Below are positions 42,206 to 51,772 of a stretch of DNA of 64,000 bases, one piece after another; the stretch's first letter is position 1; the number at the start of each line of letters is the position of its first letter. Source of the stretch: Bacteriovoracaceae bacterium (lineage in GTDB: Bacteria > Bdellovibrionota > Bacteriovoracia > Bacteriovoracales > Bacteriovoracaceae); the NCBI GenBank assembly GCA_947441615.1, contig CANEUH010000003.1, positions 1-64,000 on the forward strand, written 5' to 3'. The position numbers were made by a program, and so were the translations under genes. Below the pieces are notes generated by a model, which searched no databases, was not told where the DNA came from, and saw nothing but the letters and a program-made list of their open reading frames with translations.

Positions 42206-43540
42206 CTATTTAAACATCGGGTAAAGAGGCATTGGAACAACTGCACTTGGAAGAACACTTCCATCATTAACCACTTCAGCATCTCTTACTTGAACATTTG
42301 CTTTCTTAATTGCCGTCGTTAAGTCCAGAGACTTTGACATCTCAGCGGCCACAACAGCTCTGTCAGAATTAACAATACCACTTGTAGCTACTTTTTCTCT
42401 TAAGAATCCTTTGGCATCAACTGTGCCCAAAAGGATTTTCTTAATCTCAGAGGGAGTTAATTTTGAATTTGCTTCCTTAATTTTAGCAGCAACATTAGCT
42501 ACTAGTGGTGCTGCTTGAGAAGTACCAGAAACTTTTAAGTAATCATTTCCTGGAATTGCCGAATCAATCAACATGCCTGGAGCAGCGATATCAACCATTT
42601 TTGTTCCAAAGTTAGAAAATGGAGCGAAAAATTCATTTTTATAAGTCGCACCAACAGTAATAACGTTGTCGGCCTTAATGTTGGCCGGAGACGTTCCGTA
42701 ATCGTCATTAGACATACCATCGTTACCAGCAGCAAAAACGAAAAGTGTATTTGGAGCAGCAGCTACGAATTTTTGACCAGCATTGATGAGAGCTTGAATA
42801 AACATTTTCGCGGCTTTATCTGAATCAGCTTGCTCTGGTTTTTTAAAAAAGATCACTCGGTAAGCAATATCCGTAATCATCTTCGCTTGCTTAAATCCAG
42901 TTCCAAAAGAACCATTGGCAACATCTGCCTTATGGTAGTCAGCAAAACGAGCGATGTCTGTTAAAAGTGTCATTTGCTGAGTAGCAAGAGCATCAAAAGC
43001 TTTTTGTAAAAGTTCCCAACGATCTACAGTATTTGATTTCGCCGTTACAGCAAGACCTTCAAAGAAAGGCTTCACTTCTGTAGGAATAAGCTTAATTCCC
43101 ATCGCCTCATTTTTGGAGTCACGGATCGTAATACCAGCTACGTGAGTTCCATGAACGAAATTTCCAAATTTCCCCATCTCTGAGATGAAAGCTGGATCTT
43201 TTACTTTTTCTTTTAACCAAGAAATTTCTGATTCAGTTGCTTGACCAAGAAAAATTTTTCCCTGGATATCAAAGTACTTTTTACAATCTGGAGAGAAAGT
43301 TCCGAGATATTTGTAATCAATAATATTTCCGTTTTGCTCAGCAAAGTTCCAGCCATGAACATCATCCTGGTAACCATTTCCGTCGTTATCACGACGATCC
43401 TCTATCTCATTGGCATTTGTCCAAAGATTAGGGGTCATCATTTCGTGTTTGTAATCTAAACCAGAATCAATAACAGCAATTCTAGCCGCATTTGCATTGG
43501 CCATAACGGCCAAAAGTAAACTCAAAGAAATCCATTTCAT
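42206..43540 (-). CDS. Secreted subtilisin-like serine protease (S8)
   Basis: 444 residues. Signal peptide about 1-18 (ANA-A). Catalytic triad: Asp in IAVIDSGLDYKHEM (about 25), His in HGTHVAGI (about 135), Ser in VSGTSQAAPLVAN (about 345); oxyanion Asn in FAAGNDGMSND. There is no long propeptide: the catalytic domain begins right after the signal, unusual for subtilases. An insert of about 60 residues lies between the Asp and His motifs. It probably degrades proteins outside the cytoplasm. Confidence 0.9.
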   Translation of the reverse strand: MKWISLSLLLAVMANANAARIAVIDSGLDYKHEMMTPNLWTNANEIEDRRDNDGNGYQDDVHGWNFAEQNGNIIDYKYLGTFSPDCKKYFDIQGKIFLGQATESEISWLKEKVKDPAFISEMGKFGNFVHGTHVAGITIRDSKNEAMGIKLIPTEVKPFFEGLAVTAKSNTVDRWELLQKAFDALATQQMTLLTDIARFADYHKADVANGSFGTGFKQAKMITDIAYRVIFFKKPEQADSDKAAKMFIQALINAGQKFVAAAPNTLFVFAAGNDGMSNDDYGTSPANIKADNVITVGATYKNEFFAPFSNFGTKMVDIAAPGMLIDSAIPGNDYLKVSGTSQAAPLVANVAAKIKEANSKLTPSEIKKILLGTVDAKGFLREKVATSGIVNSDRAVVAAEMSKSLDLTTAIKKANVQVRDAEVVNDGSVLPSAVVPMPLYPMFK

Positions 43541-43612
43541 ATATTCTCCTTAGAGAGTTTTGAGATTGTGTTTTCAGAATATTGTCTCTATTCTTAAAGG
43601 CCATCGTCAAAT

Positions 43613-43641
43613 AAAAAGGCCCCAAAAATGGGGCCTTTTTT
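43613..43641. terminator. Bidirectional Rho-independent terminator
   Basis: AAAAAGGCCCC (43613-43623) and GGGGCCTTTTT (43630-43640) around an AAAAAT loop, followed by T on both strands. It ends the S1 protease transcript and isolates the S8 gene. Confidence 0.85.
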
Positions 43642-43662
43642 ATCATTTGAATAGTTCAAAAA

Positions 43663-44538
43663 TTATCTAATCTTTCTTAATGCATCAATATTCGTAATGA
43701 ATGTCACATCCTCTCCACGACAACTTTCATTTGCGCAGACATTTGAAACTTGGCAGCCTAGCTGTGAATCTGGAACGTAGTCATTTTCTCCGCGTACGAG
43801 GATCCCCTCGACTTCAGAAGTTTGAGTATTAAAAACTGCTGAACCTGAATTACCACCATAGGTATCCAAGTTAGCGACAAAAAACTTCGTACTTAAAGAC
43901 CGAACTTTTGCTCCGTCAGCAATTTTTGTCGGTAGACCCGTTGGGTGACCAATCACTGCAAGAGGAGTACCTTTAGAGATTTTTCCAGACTTACGGAAAG
44001 CAAGTGGTCTTCTATCCAGAACTTTCTTGTCGAGTTCGATAACTGCGTAATCATCTTTAGACATTTGATCTAATGATCTTGAAATAATTTTTTTACATGA
44101 ATAAATAGAAGTCTTTGGAACCTGGACTTCACCTTGGTCAGAGTGGTCAACTTTAAAGTCAAAAACCCATTTATAAGTGGCACAGTCATACTCAGACTTA
44201 ATACAATGTCCGGCCGTTACAAGAATGTTTGGAGCAACTAAAAATCCTGAACAGTTCGCAGCCGAAATCTGTTTTGAGAATCTTTCTTTGGCACAAATTC
44301 CGCGAGATTCAAGAGTTTGAGCAGAAATGACGACATCTCCGTTGATGCTTTTTAATCTTTCAGAAGAAATCATCGCTGCAGTCGATTTTGAAAGTTCAAC
44401 GAGAGCAGAATCTGTTGATTCAAAAACATCCTTACGATTGTCTTCTCCGTAAATAACATCAATTCCTGTCGTAGTGGCGAAGCTGGCTTGAGAAATTAGA
44501 AGAGAAATAAAGAGAGAGGCACACACAAATTTATTCAT
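43663..44538 (-). CDS. Secreted trypsin-like serine protease (S1)
   Basis: 291 residues. Signal peptide about 1-21 (SFA). Chymotrypsin-fold motifs: SGFLVAPNILVTAGHCI (His), MSKDDYAVIELDKK (Asp) and DTYGGNSGSAVF (Ser; Gly-Asn-Ser-Gly). The GNSGS version is typical of bacterial glutamyl-endopeptidase-like and V8-like members. A pro-region of about 50 residues lies before the His domain. It should be exported and act on proteins. Confidence 0.88.
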   Translation of the reverse strand: MNKFVCASLFISLLISQASFATTTGIDVIYGEDNRKDVFESTDSALVELSKSTAAMISSERLKSINGDVVISAQTLESRGICAKERFSKQISAANCSGFLVAPNILVTAGHCIKSEYDCATYKWVFDFKVDHSDQGEVQVPKTSIYSCKKIISRSLDQMSKDDYAVIELDKKVLDRRPLAFRKSGKISKGTPLAVIGHPTGLPTKIADGAKVRSLSTKFFVANLDTYGGNSGSAVFNTQTSEVEGILVRGENDYVPDSQLGCQVSNVCANESCRGEDVTFITNIDALRKIR

Positions 44539-44614
44539 CGGAAATCCTTTTCCTGAATTAAAGATCTGACTAGATCATTTCAGAAATCAAAAGTTTCCGT
44601 AAACTAAAAGTTTC

Positions 44615-45001
44615 TTACAGAACAAGAAGATGTGTTGCATCAGCTGTAGCAAACGGGTGATTATTTTTGAACCGCCATACCCGACCGTCCGGATCAACTA
44701 GGTTGCAGTGAGATCCATCCGCACCAAGATAAAGAAAACGACTGGCCCCTCGACGATAGTAAAAGAAGCTTACTTTTTGAGTGAGGGCCTTATACTCATC
44801 AAGGTCTAAGCTAAATTCTACATTTGAAGCAACTTGGTGGGGCGCACTGGGGACTTTTTTGATTTCTAGCCAAGTGCCTTGAAGGTCTAACCTCATTGAA
44901 ATATCTGTTAACTCAAAGAGCTCAAGTTCAAGAACCTCTGTCAGAAATGACAAGTAATCTTCAAAATAAACTGTTTCTAGAGTCAATCCAGATAAACGCA
45001 T
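44615..45001 (-). CDS. Glyoxalase/VOC-fold-like protein
   Basis: 128 residues, soluble. The beta-alpha-beta pattern (LSGLTLETVYFEDYLSFLTEVLELELFELTDISMRLDLQGTWLEIKK) and the end CNLVDPDGRVWRF resemble vicinal-oxygen-chelate domains, whose last strand often has D-P-D-G-x-x-x-x-F. The metal ligands are not all obvious, so the activity is unknown. It lies 36 bases downstream of folP and may share its transcript. Confidence 0.55.
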   Translation of the reverse strand: MRLSGLTLETVYFEDYLSFLTEVLELELFELTDISMRLDLQGTWLEIKKVPSAPHQVASNVEFSLDLDEYKALTQKVSFFYYRRGASRFLYLGADGSHCNLVDPDGRVWRFKNNHPFATADATHLLVL

Positions 45002-45037
45002 AACTCATTATAGCTTATTAAAATTCGAGGAGTAAAC

Positions 45038-45826
45038 CTATGGTATGAATTCTGGCCTGTGAGTCCGTATCCAGACTTCACCCTGCATAGGAATCTTACT
45101 GAGAACTTCAGTGTGAAGTTGGTCGAGCTCTTCCTTTTGATTGATGGATAAGTTAAATTTCTTCCTCAAAAATGATTTTCGAGAAAAACCTAGTAACCAA
45201 GGCCCATGTGAAATCAGTTTTTGTAGCTCACTAAAGTGATTTAAGATCATCCAATTTTGCTCATAAGTCTTGCTAAAACCTAGGCACGGATCAAAGATGA
45301 CTTGGGGCCTTTTAAATGGAAAAAAATAATCTTTGAGATCTTCTAAATTTAGGTCATTTCTCACAAAGTCCATGTGTCTTCCGGTTAGTTCTCGGGTGGG
45401 GGCCAAGTTGTGAGAAAAAACGTAGGAAAAATTTGGGGATATAGAGAGAAAATCTCTCACAAAACTATCAAACTTACCTGAAACATCATTCCAGATAAGG
45501 TTTTGTTTAAGATTGTGATCTAAATAAAACCTTAAAACTTCTTCCATTGTCTCTGGGTGGTAAGTGTCGATACTGAGAGTTCCCGAAAATGTTGTGACAA
45601 ATGGTAGATATGTTCTTAACCTCTCCCACTCTGTTTTCCAGCTTATGGACTCGTTCATCGGAGCGGTAGATTCAGCACCCAAATCAAGCGCATCTACGTG
45701 ACCAAAACTTGAGATTTTTGCCATCAAATCTTCCGAAGAAGAGATCTCTCCTCCATCAGAAAATGAATTGGGGGTACAATTTAGTACCCCCATTCGTTTT
45801 AAAAAGAATTTTTGAGAAATTGCCAT
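45038..45826 (-). CDS. folP: Dihydropteroate synthase
   Basis: 262 residues. Condenses p-aminobenzoate with a pterin pyrophosphate to make dihydropteroate for folate. Motifs: MGVLNCTPNSFSDGG (N-x-T-P-D/N-S-F-S-D-G), ALDLGAESTAPM (D-x-G-A-x-S-T-x-P), SIDTYH, IWNDVSG, IFDPCLGFSKTYEQN (D-P-G-x-G-F-x-K, with Cys for Gly), GFSRKSFL, RTHRPE (R-x-H). Its ATG overlaps the ftsH stop (TAATG), a common FtsH-folP pairing. Confidence 0.93.
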   Translation of the reverse strand: MAISQKFFLKRMGVLNCTPNSFSDGGEISSSEDLMAKISSFGHVDALDLGAESTAPMNESISWKTEWERLRTYLPFVTTFSGTLSIDTYHPETMEEVLRFYLDHNLKQNLIWNDVSGKFDSFVRDFLSISPNFSYVFSHNLAPTRELTGRHMDFVRNDLNLEDLKDYFFPFKRPQVIFDPCLGFSKTYEQNWMILNHFSELQKLISHGPWLLGFSRKSFLRKKFNLSINQKEELDQLHTEVLSKIPMQGEVWIRTHRPEFIP

Positions 45827-47724
45827 TAGGCCGGTGTTGGATTACCGGTACCAAATAACGGACTTGTTCCTTGAGTTGTTCCAGATGGTGGAACGTCAGT
45901 TGGCTTTTTCGTCATCACAGGCTGACCGATGTCTTTTCCTGAAACAATAGCTCTAATCTGTTCAGCATCCAAAGTTTCCCAAGCGACAAGGGCGTCAGTT
46001 AAACGGTGGAGAGAATCCATGTTTTCTTGAAGAATTTTTTTCGCTACTTCGTAATTTTTTTGGACGAAGTTAGCAATTTCCATATCAATCTTTCTCGAAG
46101 TGTCATCTGAGTAAGAAACGGAGTCACCGTACATTATTGGACCATTATTTTGTTTAGCATAATTAATTGGCCCAAGGCGCTCCGACATACCCCAGTTACA
46201 AACCATACTACGAGCGAGATCAGTCGCGCGTTCAATATCATTTGAAGCACCGTTGGTCATTTCACCATAAACAAGCTCTTCGGCCACTCGCCCACCCATC
46301 AAGAAAGAAATGAAGTTTTCTCCCTTCTCTTTAGAAAGGTTTAACATGTCTTCATTTGGTAGTGTTTGAGTCACACCCAGTGCTTGACCACGAGGAATAA
46401 TCGAAACTTTATGAATTGGATCTGTGTGAGGAAGATTCATCCCGACTAATGTGTGTCCCGCTTCATGATAGGCCGTGAGACGCTTTTCTTTTTCAGAAAT
46501 CATCATCGATTTACGTGCTACACCCATTAGAACTTTATCTTTAGCGTTTTCAAAATCAATCATTGAAAGAGCTTTCTTACTATCTCGAGCTGCTAAAAGA
46601 GCTGCTTCATTAACAAGGTTAGCGAGATCTGCTCCCGTGAAGCCTGGTGTTCCTTTGGCAATAACTTCAAGATCAATATCATTAGAAAGCGGAGTTTTTC
46701 TTGTGTGCACTTTTAAAATTTGGTGACGACCTCTGACATCAGGGCGTCCAACAGTCACTCGGCGATCAAATCGGCCTGGACGAAGAAGAGCTGGATCAAG
46801 AACATCAATACGGTTCGTTGCCGCCATGATGATGACACCTTCATTTGATTCAAATCCATCCATCTCTACCAGTAATTGGTTAAGTGTTTGTTCACGCTCA
46901 TCATGTCCACCACCCATACCAGCACCACGGTGACGTCCAACGGCATCGATTTCATCTATAAAAATAATACAAGGAGCAGATTTTTTTCCCTGTTCAAATA
47001 AATCTCTCACTCTTGAGGCACCAACACCCACAAACATTTCTACGAAATCAGAACCAGAGATAGAGAAAAATGGGACTCCAGCTTCACCAGCAACTGCTCG
47101 GGCAAGAAGGGTTTTCCCTGTTCCAGGAGGACCTACCAGAAGACAGCCCTTAGGAATTTTACCACCAAGGCTTGTGTATTTTTTTGGGTCTTTCAGAAAA
47201 TCGACAATCTCAACTAATTCTTCTTTTGCTTCTTCAACACCAGCGACATCAACAAAAGTAATCCTCTTGTCGTTTTCAGTTAGCATTTTAGCACGAGCTT
47301 TTCCAAAGCTCATCGCTTTGCCACCACCGGACTGGAGTTGACGGAGGAAGAAAAAGAAAAACAAGAAAAGAAGAATCATTGGTAACCAATTAATCAGAAG
47401 AGTTGCTAGGAACCCTTGCTTTTCTTCGCGCTTGTAATTAGGAATAATCCCAGCCGTTTTTAAAATACGGAAAGTTTCATCTCCAGTATTTCCGGTTAAT
47501 TCAAAGTATGAGGCATTCTCATAACCTTCTTTAAATTTTCCTTGAATTGTATTTTCACCTTGGAAAGTGACTTCCTTCACGTTCCCGCTTTCAACAGCAG
47601 TGATGAAATTACTAAAGTTGATATTTTTAGCGCTGACCGTTTTCTGCTCAAGCACTTTCATAACCAGCGCCATGATAAGAATGACCACGATCCAGAGTAA
47701 TAATGTTTTTTGTTGTTTTCTCAT
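45826..47724 (-). CDS. ftsH: ATP-dependent zinc metalloprotease FtsH
   Basis: 632 residues from ATG 47724 (AGAAGG 8 bases upstream; the frame runs to 47781). Membrane AAA+ protease that degrades damaged or short-lived membrane and cytosolic proteins. TM1 about 8-24, periplasmic domain, TM2 about 112-136, Walker A GPPGTGKT (about 206-213), Walker [11 protein letters not shown], second region of homology [19 protein letters not shown], zinc site YHEAGH, and third ligand region [12 protein letters not shown]. It sits in a tilS-ftsH-folP block as in many bacteria. Confidence 0.97.
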   Translation of the reverse strand: MRKQQKTLLLWIVVILIMALVMKVLEQKTVSAKNINFSNFITAVESGNVKEVTFQGENTIQGKFKEGYENASYFELTGNTGDETFRILKTAGIIPNYKREEKQGFLATLLINWLPMILLFLFFFFFLRQLQSGGGKAMSFGKARAKMLTENDKRITFVDVAGVEEAKEELVEIVDFLKDPKKYTSLGGKIPKGCLLVGPPGTGKTLLARAVAGEAGVPFFSISGSDFVEMFVGVGASRVRDLFEQGKKSAPCIIFIDEIDAVGRHRGAGMGGGHDEREQTLNQLLVEMDGFESNEGVIIMAATNRIDVLDPALLRPGRFDRRVTVGRPDVRGRHQILKVHTRKTPLSNDIDLEVIAKGTPGFTGADLANLVNEAALLAARDSKKALSMIDFENAKDKVLMGVARKSMMISEKEKRLTAYHEAGHTLVGMNLPHTDPIHKVSIIPRGQALGVTQTLPNEDMLNLSKEKGENFISFLMGGRVAEELVYGEMTNGASNDIERATDLARSMVCNWGMSERLGPINYAKQNNGPIMYGDSVSYSDDTSRKIDMEIANFVQKNYEVAKKILQENMDSLHRLTDALVAWETLDAEQIRAIVSGKDIGQPVMTKKPTDVPPSGTTQGTSPLFGTGNPTPA

Positions 47725-47797
47725 GATGGAAACCTTCTTTAAGTCATTTGAGATCACCAATAAAAAATTGGCTGCAAACAATTATAACGAAAGAGTT

Positions 47798-49141
47798 CTA
47801 CCGTTGGGAAGAAAAGAGATTAGAAAGGTTATTTAATGGAACAAGCCTGAGCGTTTTAGGCAGCTTTCCTTTCTTTTGAAGCCATGTATCTAAGCACTTT
47901 CTAAAGGTGATAAATCTCAACCCCTTCTCCTTACAAATGGCCGATACCTTTGGAAATAGAGGGTCATAAACTGAAGTATTAAGAGTTTTGCAAATTGAGT
48001 CTGATTCAAGAACGAGGACTAGGCCTGGCATATTTTTCAAAGCGTCAGGACTATGGAGGAGATTTTTCCAGGCCCTGTCTAACTCTAACCGATCATATGA
48101 AGTGATCGACATGAGTGTTTCTTTCGATAAATTTTTAAGAACTTCAGAAATGGAGTCATCATAGTTCTTTAATTCTTTTCTGTAGATCATCAAAAGACCG
48201 GAAGAAAAATACGCTTCAACTCCGCCACTAAACTGAAAGGGCCCTTTTTTTCCGTTCTCAATAGCTCGAAGCATGCGCTGAATAGGAGTGACAATCGCCC
48301 CTCGGTCTGCTTTTGAGTAAGCATGAATAACTTCTTGAATTTGAAACTCTGAAAATATTTTCCCGGATAGAAGGGCACCGGACTCAAATGCAAAAAGTTT
48401 TGATGTGCCAGAACGACTCAATAAACTAACCTTTAAAAGCATGGCCGAAAAATTAGCGAACTGGGCATAAAACTTTAGATATTTAGGGTACCTACTTTTA
48501 ATTAGCGGAACAATCTTATGCCTAACAAAATTTCTATCGTGCTTAAGCTCAAAATTACTCGGATCATCTCTGTAGGGAATGCCTTCAAAAACAGAAAGCC
48601 GCTTTAATTGAGCGCGAGTAACGCATAAAAAGGGTCTGATGATCTCATTATTTCTAACGGGAATTCCAATCGTGGACTTGGGATTCATCGAGCGGTGCTT
48701 TTGCATGAAATTCCATTCAAAAGAATCATCAAGGTGATGACCAACCCACAAAAGCTCATGAGGCTTAAGTGCTTCTACACATAAGTTTCTTCGCATCCTT
48801 CTGGCCTTAGCCTCAAAATTACTCTCAAAGGGTCCCAGGCCTTCAATTTTGAGTTCAACAAAAGGAATTCCCTCCTGCCGGCAAAATTTCTGGATGAGTT
48901 CTCCATCCTTTCTCTGACCCTCTCGGGTATTGTGATTAATAAAAATAGCGCGCACCGGCCCAATTTTTCCCTGTCGGTGAAGAGTGTTCACAAACCACAA
49001 AAGCATCATGGAATCTAGGCCTCCAGAGACCGCAACAGCATGATTTCCTGCTAATTCATGGGCAGAGGCCACCTTCGATATAAAATGCCAAACATGCTTA
49101 AAAAAAAGAGATTTATAGGCTACTGGACTTAATTTTTTCAT
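47798..49141 (-). CDS. tilS: tRNA(Ile)-lysidine synthetase
   Basis: 447 residues from ATG 49141. The open frame extends to 49243 but would overlap the tRNA-Met gene on the other strand, so I choose the internal start. TilS makes lysidine at position 34 of the CAU-anticodon isoleucine tRNA. P-loop AVSGGLDSMMLLWF (S-G-G-x-D-S), then FINHNTREGQRKDGELIQKFC, LWVGHHLDDSFEWNFMQ (H-x-x-D-D), NEIIRPFL and YRDDPSNFELKHDRNFVRHKIVP (D-x-S-N..R-N-x-x-R). The C-terminal part is longer and more diverged than usual. Confidence 0.9.
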   Translation of the reverse strand: MKKLSPVAYKSLFFKHVWHFISKVASAHELAGNHAVAVSGGLDSMMLLWFVNTLHRQGKIGPVRAIFINHNTREGQRKDGELIQKFCRQEGIPFVELKIEGLGPFESNFEAKARRMRRNLCVEALKPHELLWVGHHLDDSFEWNFMQKHRSMNPKSTIGIPVRNNEIIRPFLCVTRAQLKRLSVFEGIPYRDDPSNFELKHDRNFVRHKIVPLIKSRYPKYLKFYAQFANFSAMLLKVSLLSRSGTSKLFAFESGALLSGKIFSEFQIQEVIHAYSKADRGAIVTPIQRMLRAIENGKKGPFQFSGGVEAYFSSGLLMIYRKELKNYDDSISEVLKNLSKETLMSITSYDRLELDRAWKNLLHSPDALKNMPGLVLVLESDSICKTLNTSVYDPLFPKVSAICKEKGLRFITFRKCLDTWLQKKGKLPKTLRLVPLNNLSNLFSSQR

Positions 49142-49206
49142 AGGCAAACACTCAATAATATTGACGAACGAAGATCCAAACATTACGATGGCTTTACTTT
49201 TTTCGG

Positions 49207-49283
49207 GGCAACGTAGCTCAGTTGGTGAGAGCACAGCATTCATAACGCTGGGGTCGGCGGTTCAACTCCGCCCGTTGCTACCA
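49207..49283 (+). tRNA. Elongator tRNA-Met (anticodon CAT)
   Basis: 77 bases with encoded CCA. Acceptor GGCAACG/CGTTGCT, D-arm GCTC-AGTTGGTGA-GAGC, anticodon arm CAGCA-TTCATAA-CGCTG with CAT, T-arm GGCGG-TTCAACT-CCGCC. It lacks the three G-C pairs of an initiator anticodon stem and resembles elongator Met tRNA. Two irregular pairs: G1-T72 at the acceptor end and an A-C mismatch at the top of the anticodon stem. It lies divergently next to tilS. Confidence 0.93.
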
Positions 49284-49411
49284 TTTTAAACATACCTTAG
49301 AAATCAGTAAAATCCCTACAAAAGAAATGAATAATTTTTAACTCAACTCCCGGCCAGGAAAATGGTTTAATGCTGACACACATGGACCTTAAACTACAAA
49401 GATGAGTTGTT

Positions 49412-50086
49412 ATGAGAAATATTTTAGTTATTGAAGATGAAAAGAAAATGTCGGCCTTTATCCAACAGGGCCTCGAGGAAGTAGGCCACAGCGTAAAGAC
49501 GGCCGATTCTCCAAGTCATGCGAGACAATTACTCTTAGAAAATAAGTTTGATCTCATTATTCTAGATATTATGCTCCCCGAATTAAGCGGATTTGATTTT
49601 GCTAAGGAAATCAGATCTCAGTCGCCTACTTCTCATATATTAATGCTAACAGCTTTGAATACAACCAAGGACAAGATCCAAGGACTGGATTCAGGAGCAG
49701 ATGATTACCTCACTAAACCGTTTGACTTAGAAGAGCTGCATGCAAGAGTCAGGGCACTTTTGCGAAGAAATTCACCCGACAAGGCCTCTCTCCAAAATGG
49801 TCAACTTGAAATGAACCTACTCACAAGACAAGTTTTAAGAGAAGGTATGCGTATTGAACTCACAACCAAGGAATTTAGTTTACTCGAATTTTTTATGAAA
49901 AATGTTGATCAAGTTCAAGACAGAAATGCCATCGCTAGACAAGTTTGGGGTGCTGATTTTGATCCAGACTCAAACGTGATTGATGTTTATATTAATCATC
50001 TCCGAAAAAAAATCGATTCCCCTTATTCAAAGAAAATTCTTAAGACAGTCGTGGGCCAGGGTTATGTCCTTAACAAGATGGAATAA
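49412..50086 (+). CDS. OmpR/PhoB-family response regulator
   Basis: 224 residues. Receiver domain 1-120 with acidic pair IEDEKK, phospho-acceptor LIILDIMLP (Asp about 51), MLTALN (Thr) and DDYLTKPF (Lys). The winged-helix DNA-binding domain about 130-224 has LTTKEFSLLEFFM and SNVIDVYINHLRKKID. Its kinase gene starts inside its 3' end, so they form a two-component operon. Target genes unknown. Confidence 0.95.
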   Translation: MRNILVIEDEKKMSAFIQQGLEEVGHSVKTADSPSHARQLLLENKFDLIILDIMLPELSGFDFAKEIRSQSPTSHILMLTALNTTKDKIQGLDSGADDYLTKPFDLEELHARVRALLRRNSPDKASLQNGQLEMNLLTRQVLREGMRIELTTKEFSLLEFFMKNVDQVQDRNAIARQVWGADFDPDSNVIDVYINHLRKKIDSPYSKKILKTVVGQGYVLNKME

Positions 50087-51509
50087 ACTCACAAAGGGTA
50101 TTCGATTCAGGATCACCTTAGTTTATTCAACTCTATTTGGATTATTTCTTTGTGTGTTCGCCTATTTTCTTAATAATCAATACTTCATGAGTTCGAGGAA
50201 TGATTTTGACTCAAGTCTGATTAATTACGCCATAGATCTCTCTGAACATCTAGTTATTGACTCATCAGGATTCAATATCGCTTTTAAAGTCCCTAATAGC
50301 GAGATTAAAAAAGCTTTCCCCTTCATTCTCAAGGAAACTCTTTATTCAGTGAGGGATTTGAAAGGAAAAGTGTTAATGAAAAGTTTTGGGCCGGAATCGA
50401 TAAAAGAGATTCCTTACAAACCAAATTTACCACTAAAACACGATTACACTCATCGTTTTCTCAGTTTCAAGGCGAATCAAGACGACTTTAGGGCCGTCAA
50501 TCTCAAAATCACAAACTCAACCGGAAAAGAAATGATTCTTCAGGTTGCATCCAATCATAAAACGATTTTGGAAAGAGAAAGAAATCATACGTTATTTACT
50601 ATATTCATTGTTCCAATTCTTATTCTGTTTTCTAGTTTATTTTCCTACTTTATTTCTGGAAATGCCTTGGGATCAATAAAATCACTCACTGATTCCGCCA
50701 ATCAGATAGCTGTCCAAAACCTCTCTCTTAGAGTTCCAAGATTGAACACCGGAGATGAGGTAGAAGAACTTGCAAAAACTCTCAATCATCTTCTTGAGAG
50801 ACTAGAAACAAGTTTTAAAGCTCAAGAAAATTTCGTTTCAAATGCCAGTCACCAACTTAATACCCCTCTGGCCATTATAAAAGGGGAACTTGATGTTTTA
50901 GAATCTAAAGAGAGAAGTCCAGATGAGATCCGTCGCTTTCACCAAAGTCTTCGAGAAGAACTCGAAAGGCTAATTGAGCTCGTAAAAAACATGTTACTTA
51001 TTTCAAGAGTTAAATCAGGACTAGGTCAGTTTGTTTTTTTACCCGTTCGCCTAGATGACCTTCTCGTGACAACTTCAACTCGTTTAACTCCAAAGGCCCG
51101 TGAGAAGAAAATTACCATTCGATTTAATATCGAAGAAAATTTTTCGGCCAGTGACCTTGAAGTTCTAGGAGAGAAACAACTTTTAGATGCACTTTTTGAA
51201 AATATCCTCGATAACGCCATAAAGTACTCTCCTGAAGAAAGTACAATTCAAATAAACATAAAAAACATGGCACAGAATGTAGAAGTTTGGATCGAGGATC
51301 AAGGACCTGGTTTAGATGAGGAGCGATTCGAGCAGATCATTAAAAATAGGTTCCAGCGAGGACCAAGTACCCTACCGGGATCGGGAATTGGGTTATTCCT
51401 TGCCAACAAGATTGCTGGCTTTCATCAATCTGAAATTATTTACAAACGCCCCGGAGTAACAGGAAGTCTATTTATTGTGAGGTTTGGGAAAATGACAAAA
51501 ACCACTTAA
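50064..51509 (+). CDS. Sensor histidine kinase, partner of the OmpR-type regulator
   Basis: 481 residues from ATG 50064, overlapping the regulator gene by 23 bases; the frame is open further upstream but lies within that gene. TM1 about 20-40, periplasmic sensor to about 180, TM2 about 182-203, HAMP (SLTDSANQIAVQNLSLRVP..GDEVEELAKTLNHLL), HisKA with NASHQLNTPLAIIKGE (His), ATPase domain with N-box ENILDNAIKYS, G1 IEDQGPGLD and G2 PGSGIGLFLANKI. An intact EnvZ/CusS-like kinase. Confidence 0.95.
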   Translation: MSLTRWNKLTKGIRFRITLVYSTLFGLFLCVFAYFLNNQYFMSSRNDFDSSLINYAIDLSEHLVIDSSGFNIAFKVPNSEIKKAFPFILKETLYSVRDLKGKVLMKSFGPESIKEIPYKPNLPLKHDYTHRFLSFKANQDDFRAVNLKITNSTGKEMILQVASNHKTILERERNHTLFTIFIVPILILFSSLFSYFISGNALGSIKSLTDSANQIAVQNLSLRVPRLNTGDEVEELAKTLNHLLERLETSFKAQENFVSNASHQLNTPLAIIKGELDVLESKERSPDEIRRFHQSLREELERLIELVKNMLLISRVKSGLGQFVFLPVRLDDLLVTTSTRLTPKAREKKITIRFNIEENFSASDLEVLGEKQLLDALFENILDNAIKYSPEESTIQINIKNMAQNVEVWIEDQGPGLDEERFEQIIKNRFQRGPSTLPGSGIGLFLANKIAGFHQSEIIYKRPGVTGSLFIVRFGKMTKTT

Positions 51510-51772
51510 CAATCTCCAAGTCCAAGTACAAAGATGCCCAAAATAAAGACAATTGTCCTCATTTAACACAGTATAACCTATTTAAACTATTGATTACTCA
51601 ATCAAAATCTGTGCCCCCAAATTTGCAAAAATGAATGCGGATGCCTGCATCTAAATGAGATAGATGTGTAGTTTTTACACTAACTCGAAGCTCATAATGC
51701 GGCAAAACTGCGCTAAAGGTACACTGCGTCAAAACAGGCTTTGGTAATTATATCATTTTTGAGGGGATCAAA

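Noticed and set aside
49142..49243. Longer tilS start
   Set aside because: It would run across the tRNA-Met gene; the internal ATG 49141 precedes the conserved domain and is sufficient.
49207..49283. Initiator tRNA-fMet
   Set aside because: The anticodon stem lacks the three consecutive G-C pairs and the rest resembles elongator Met tRNA.
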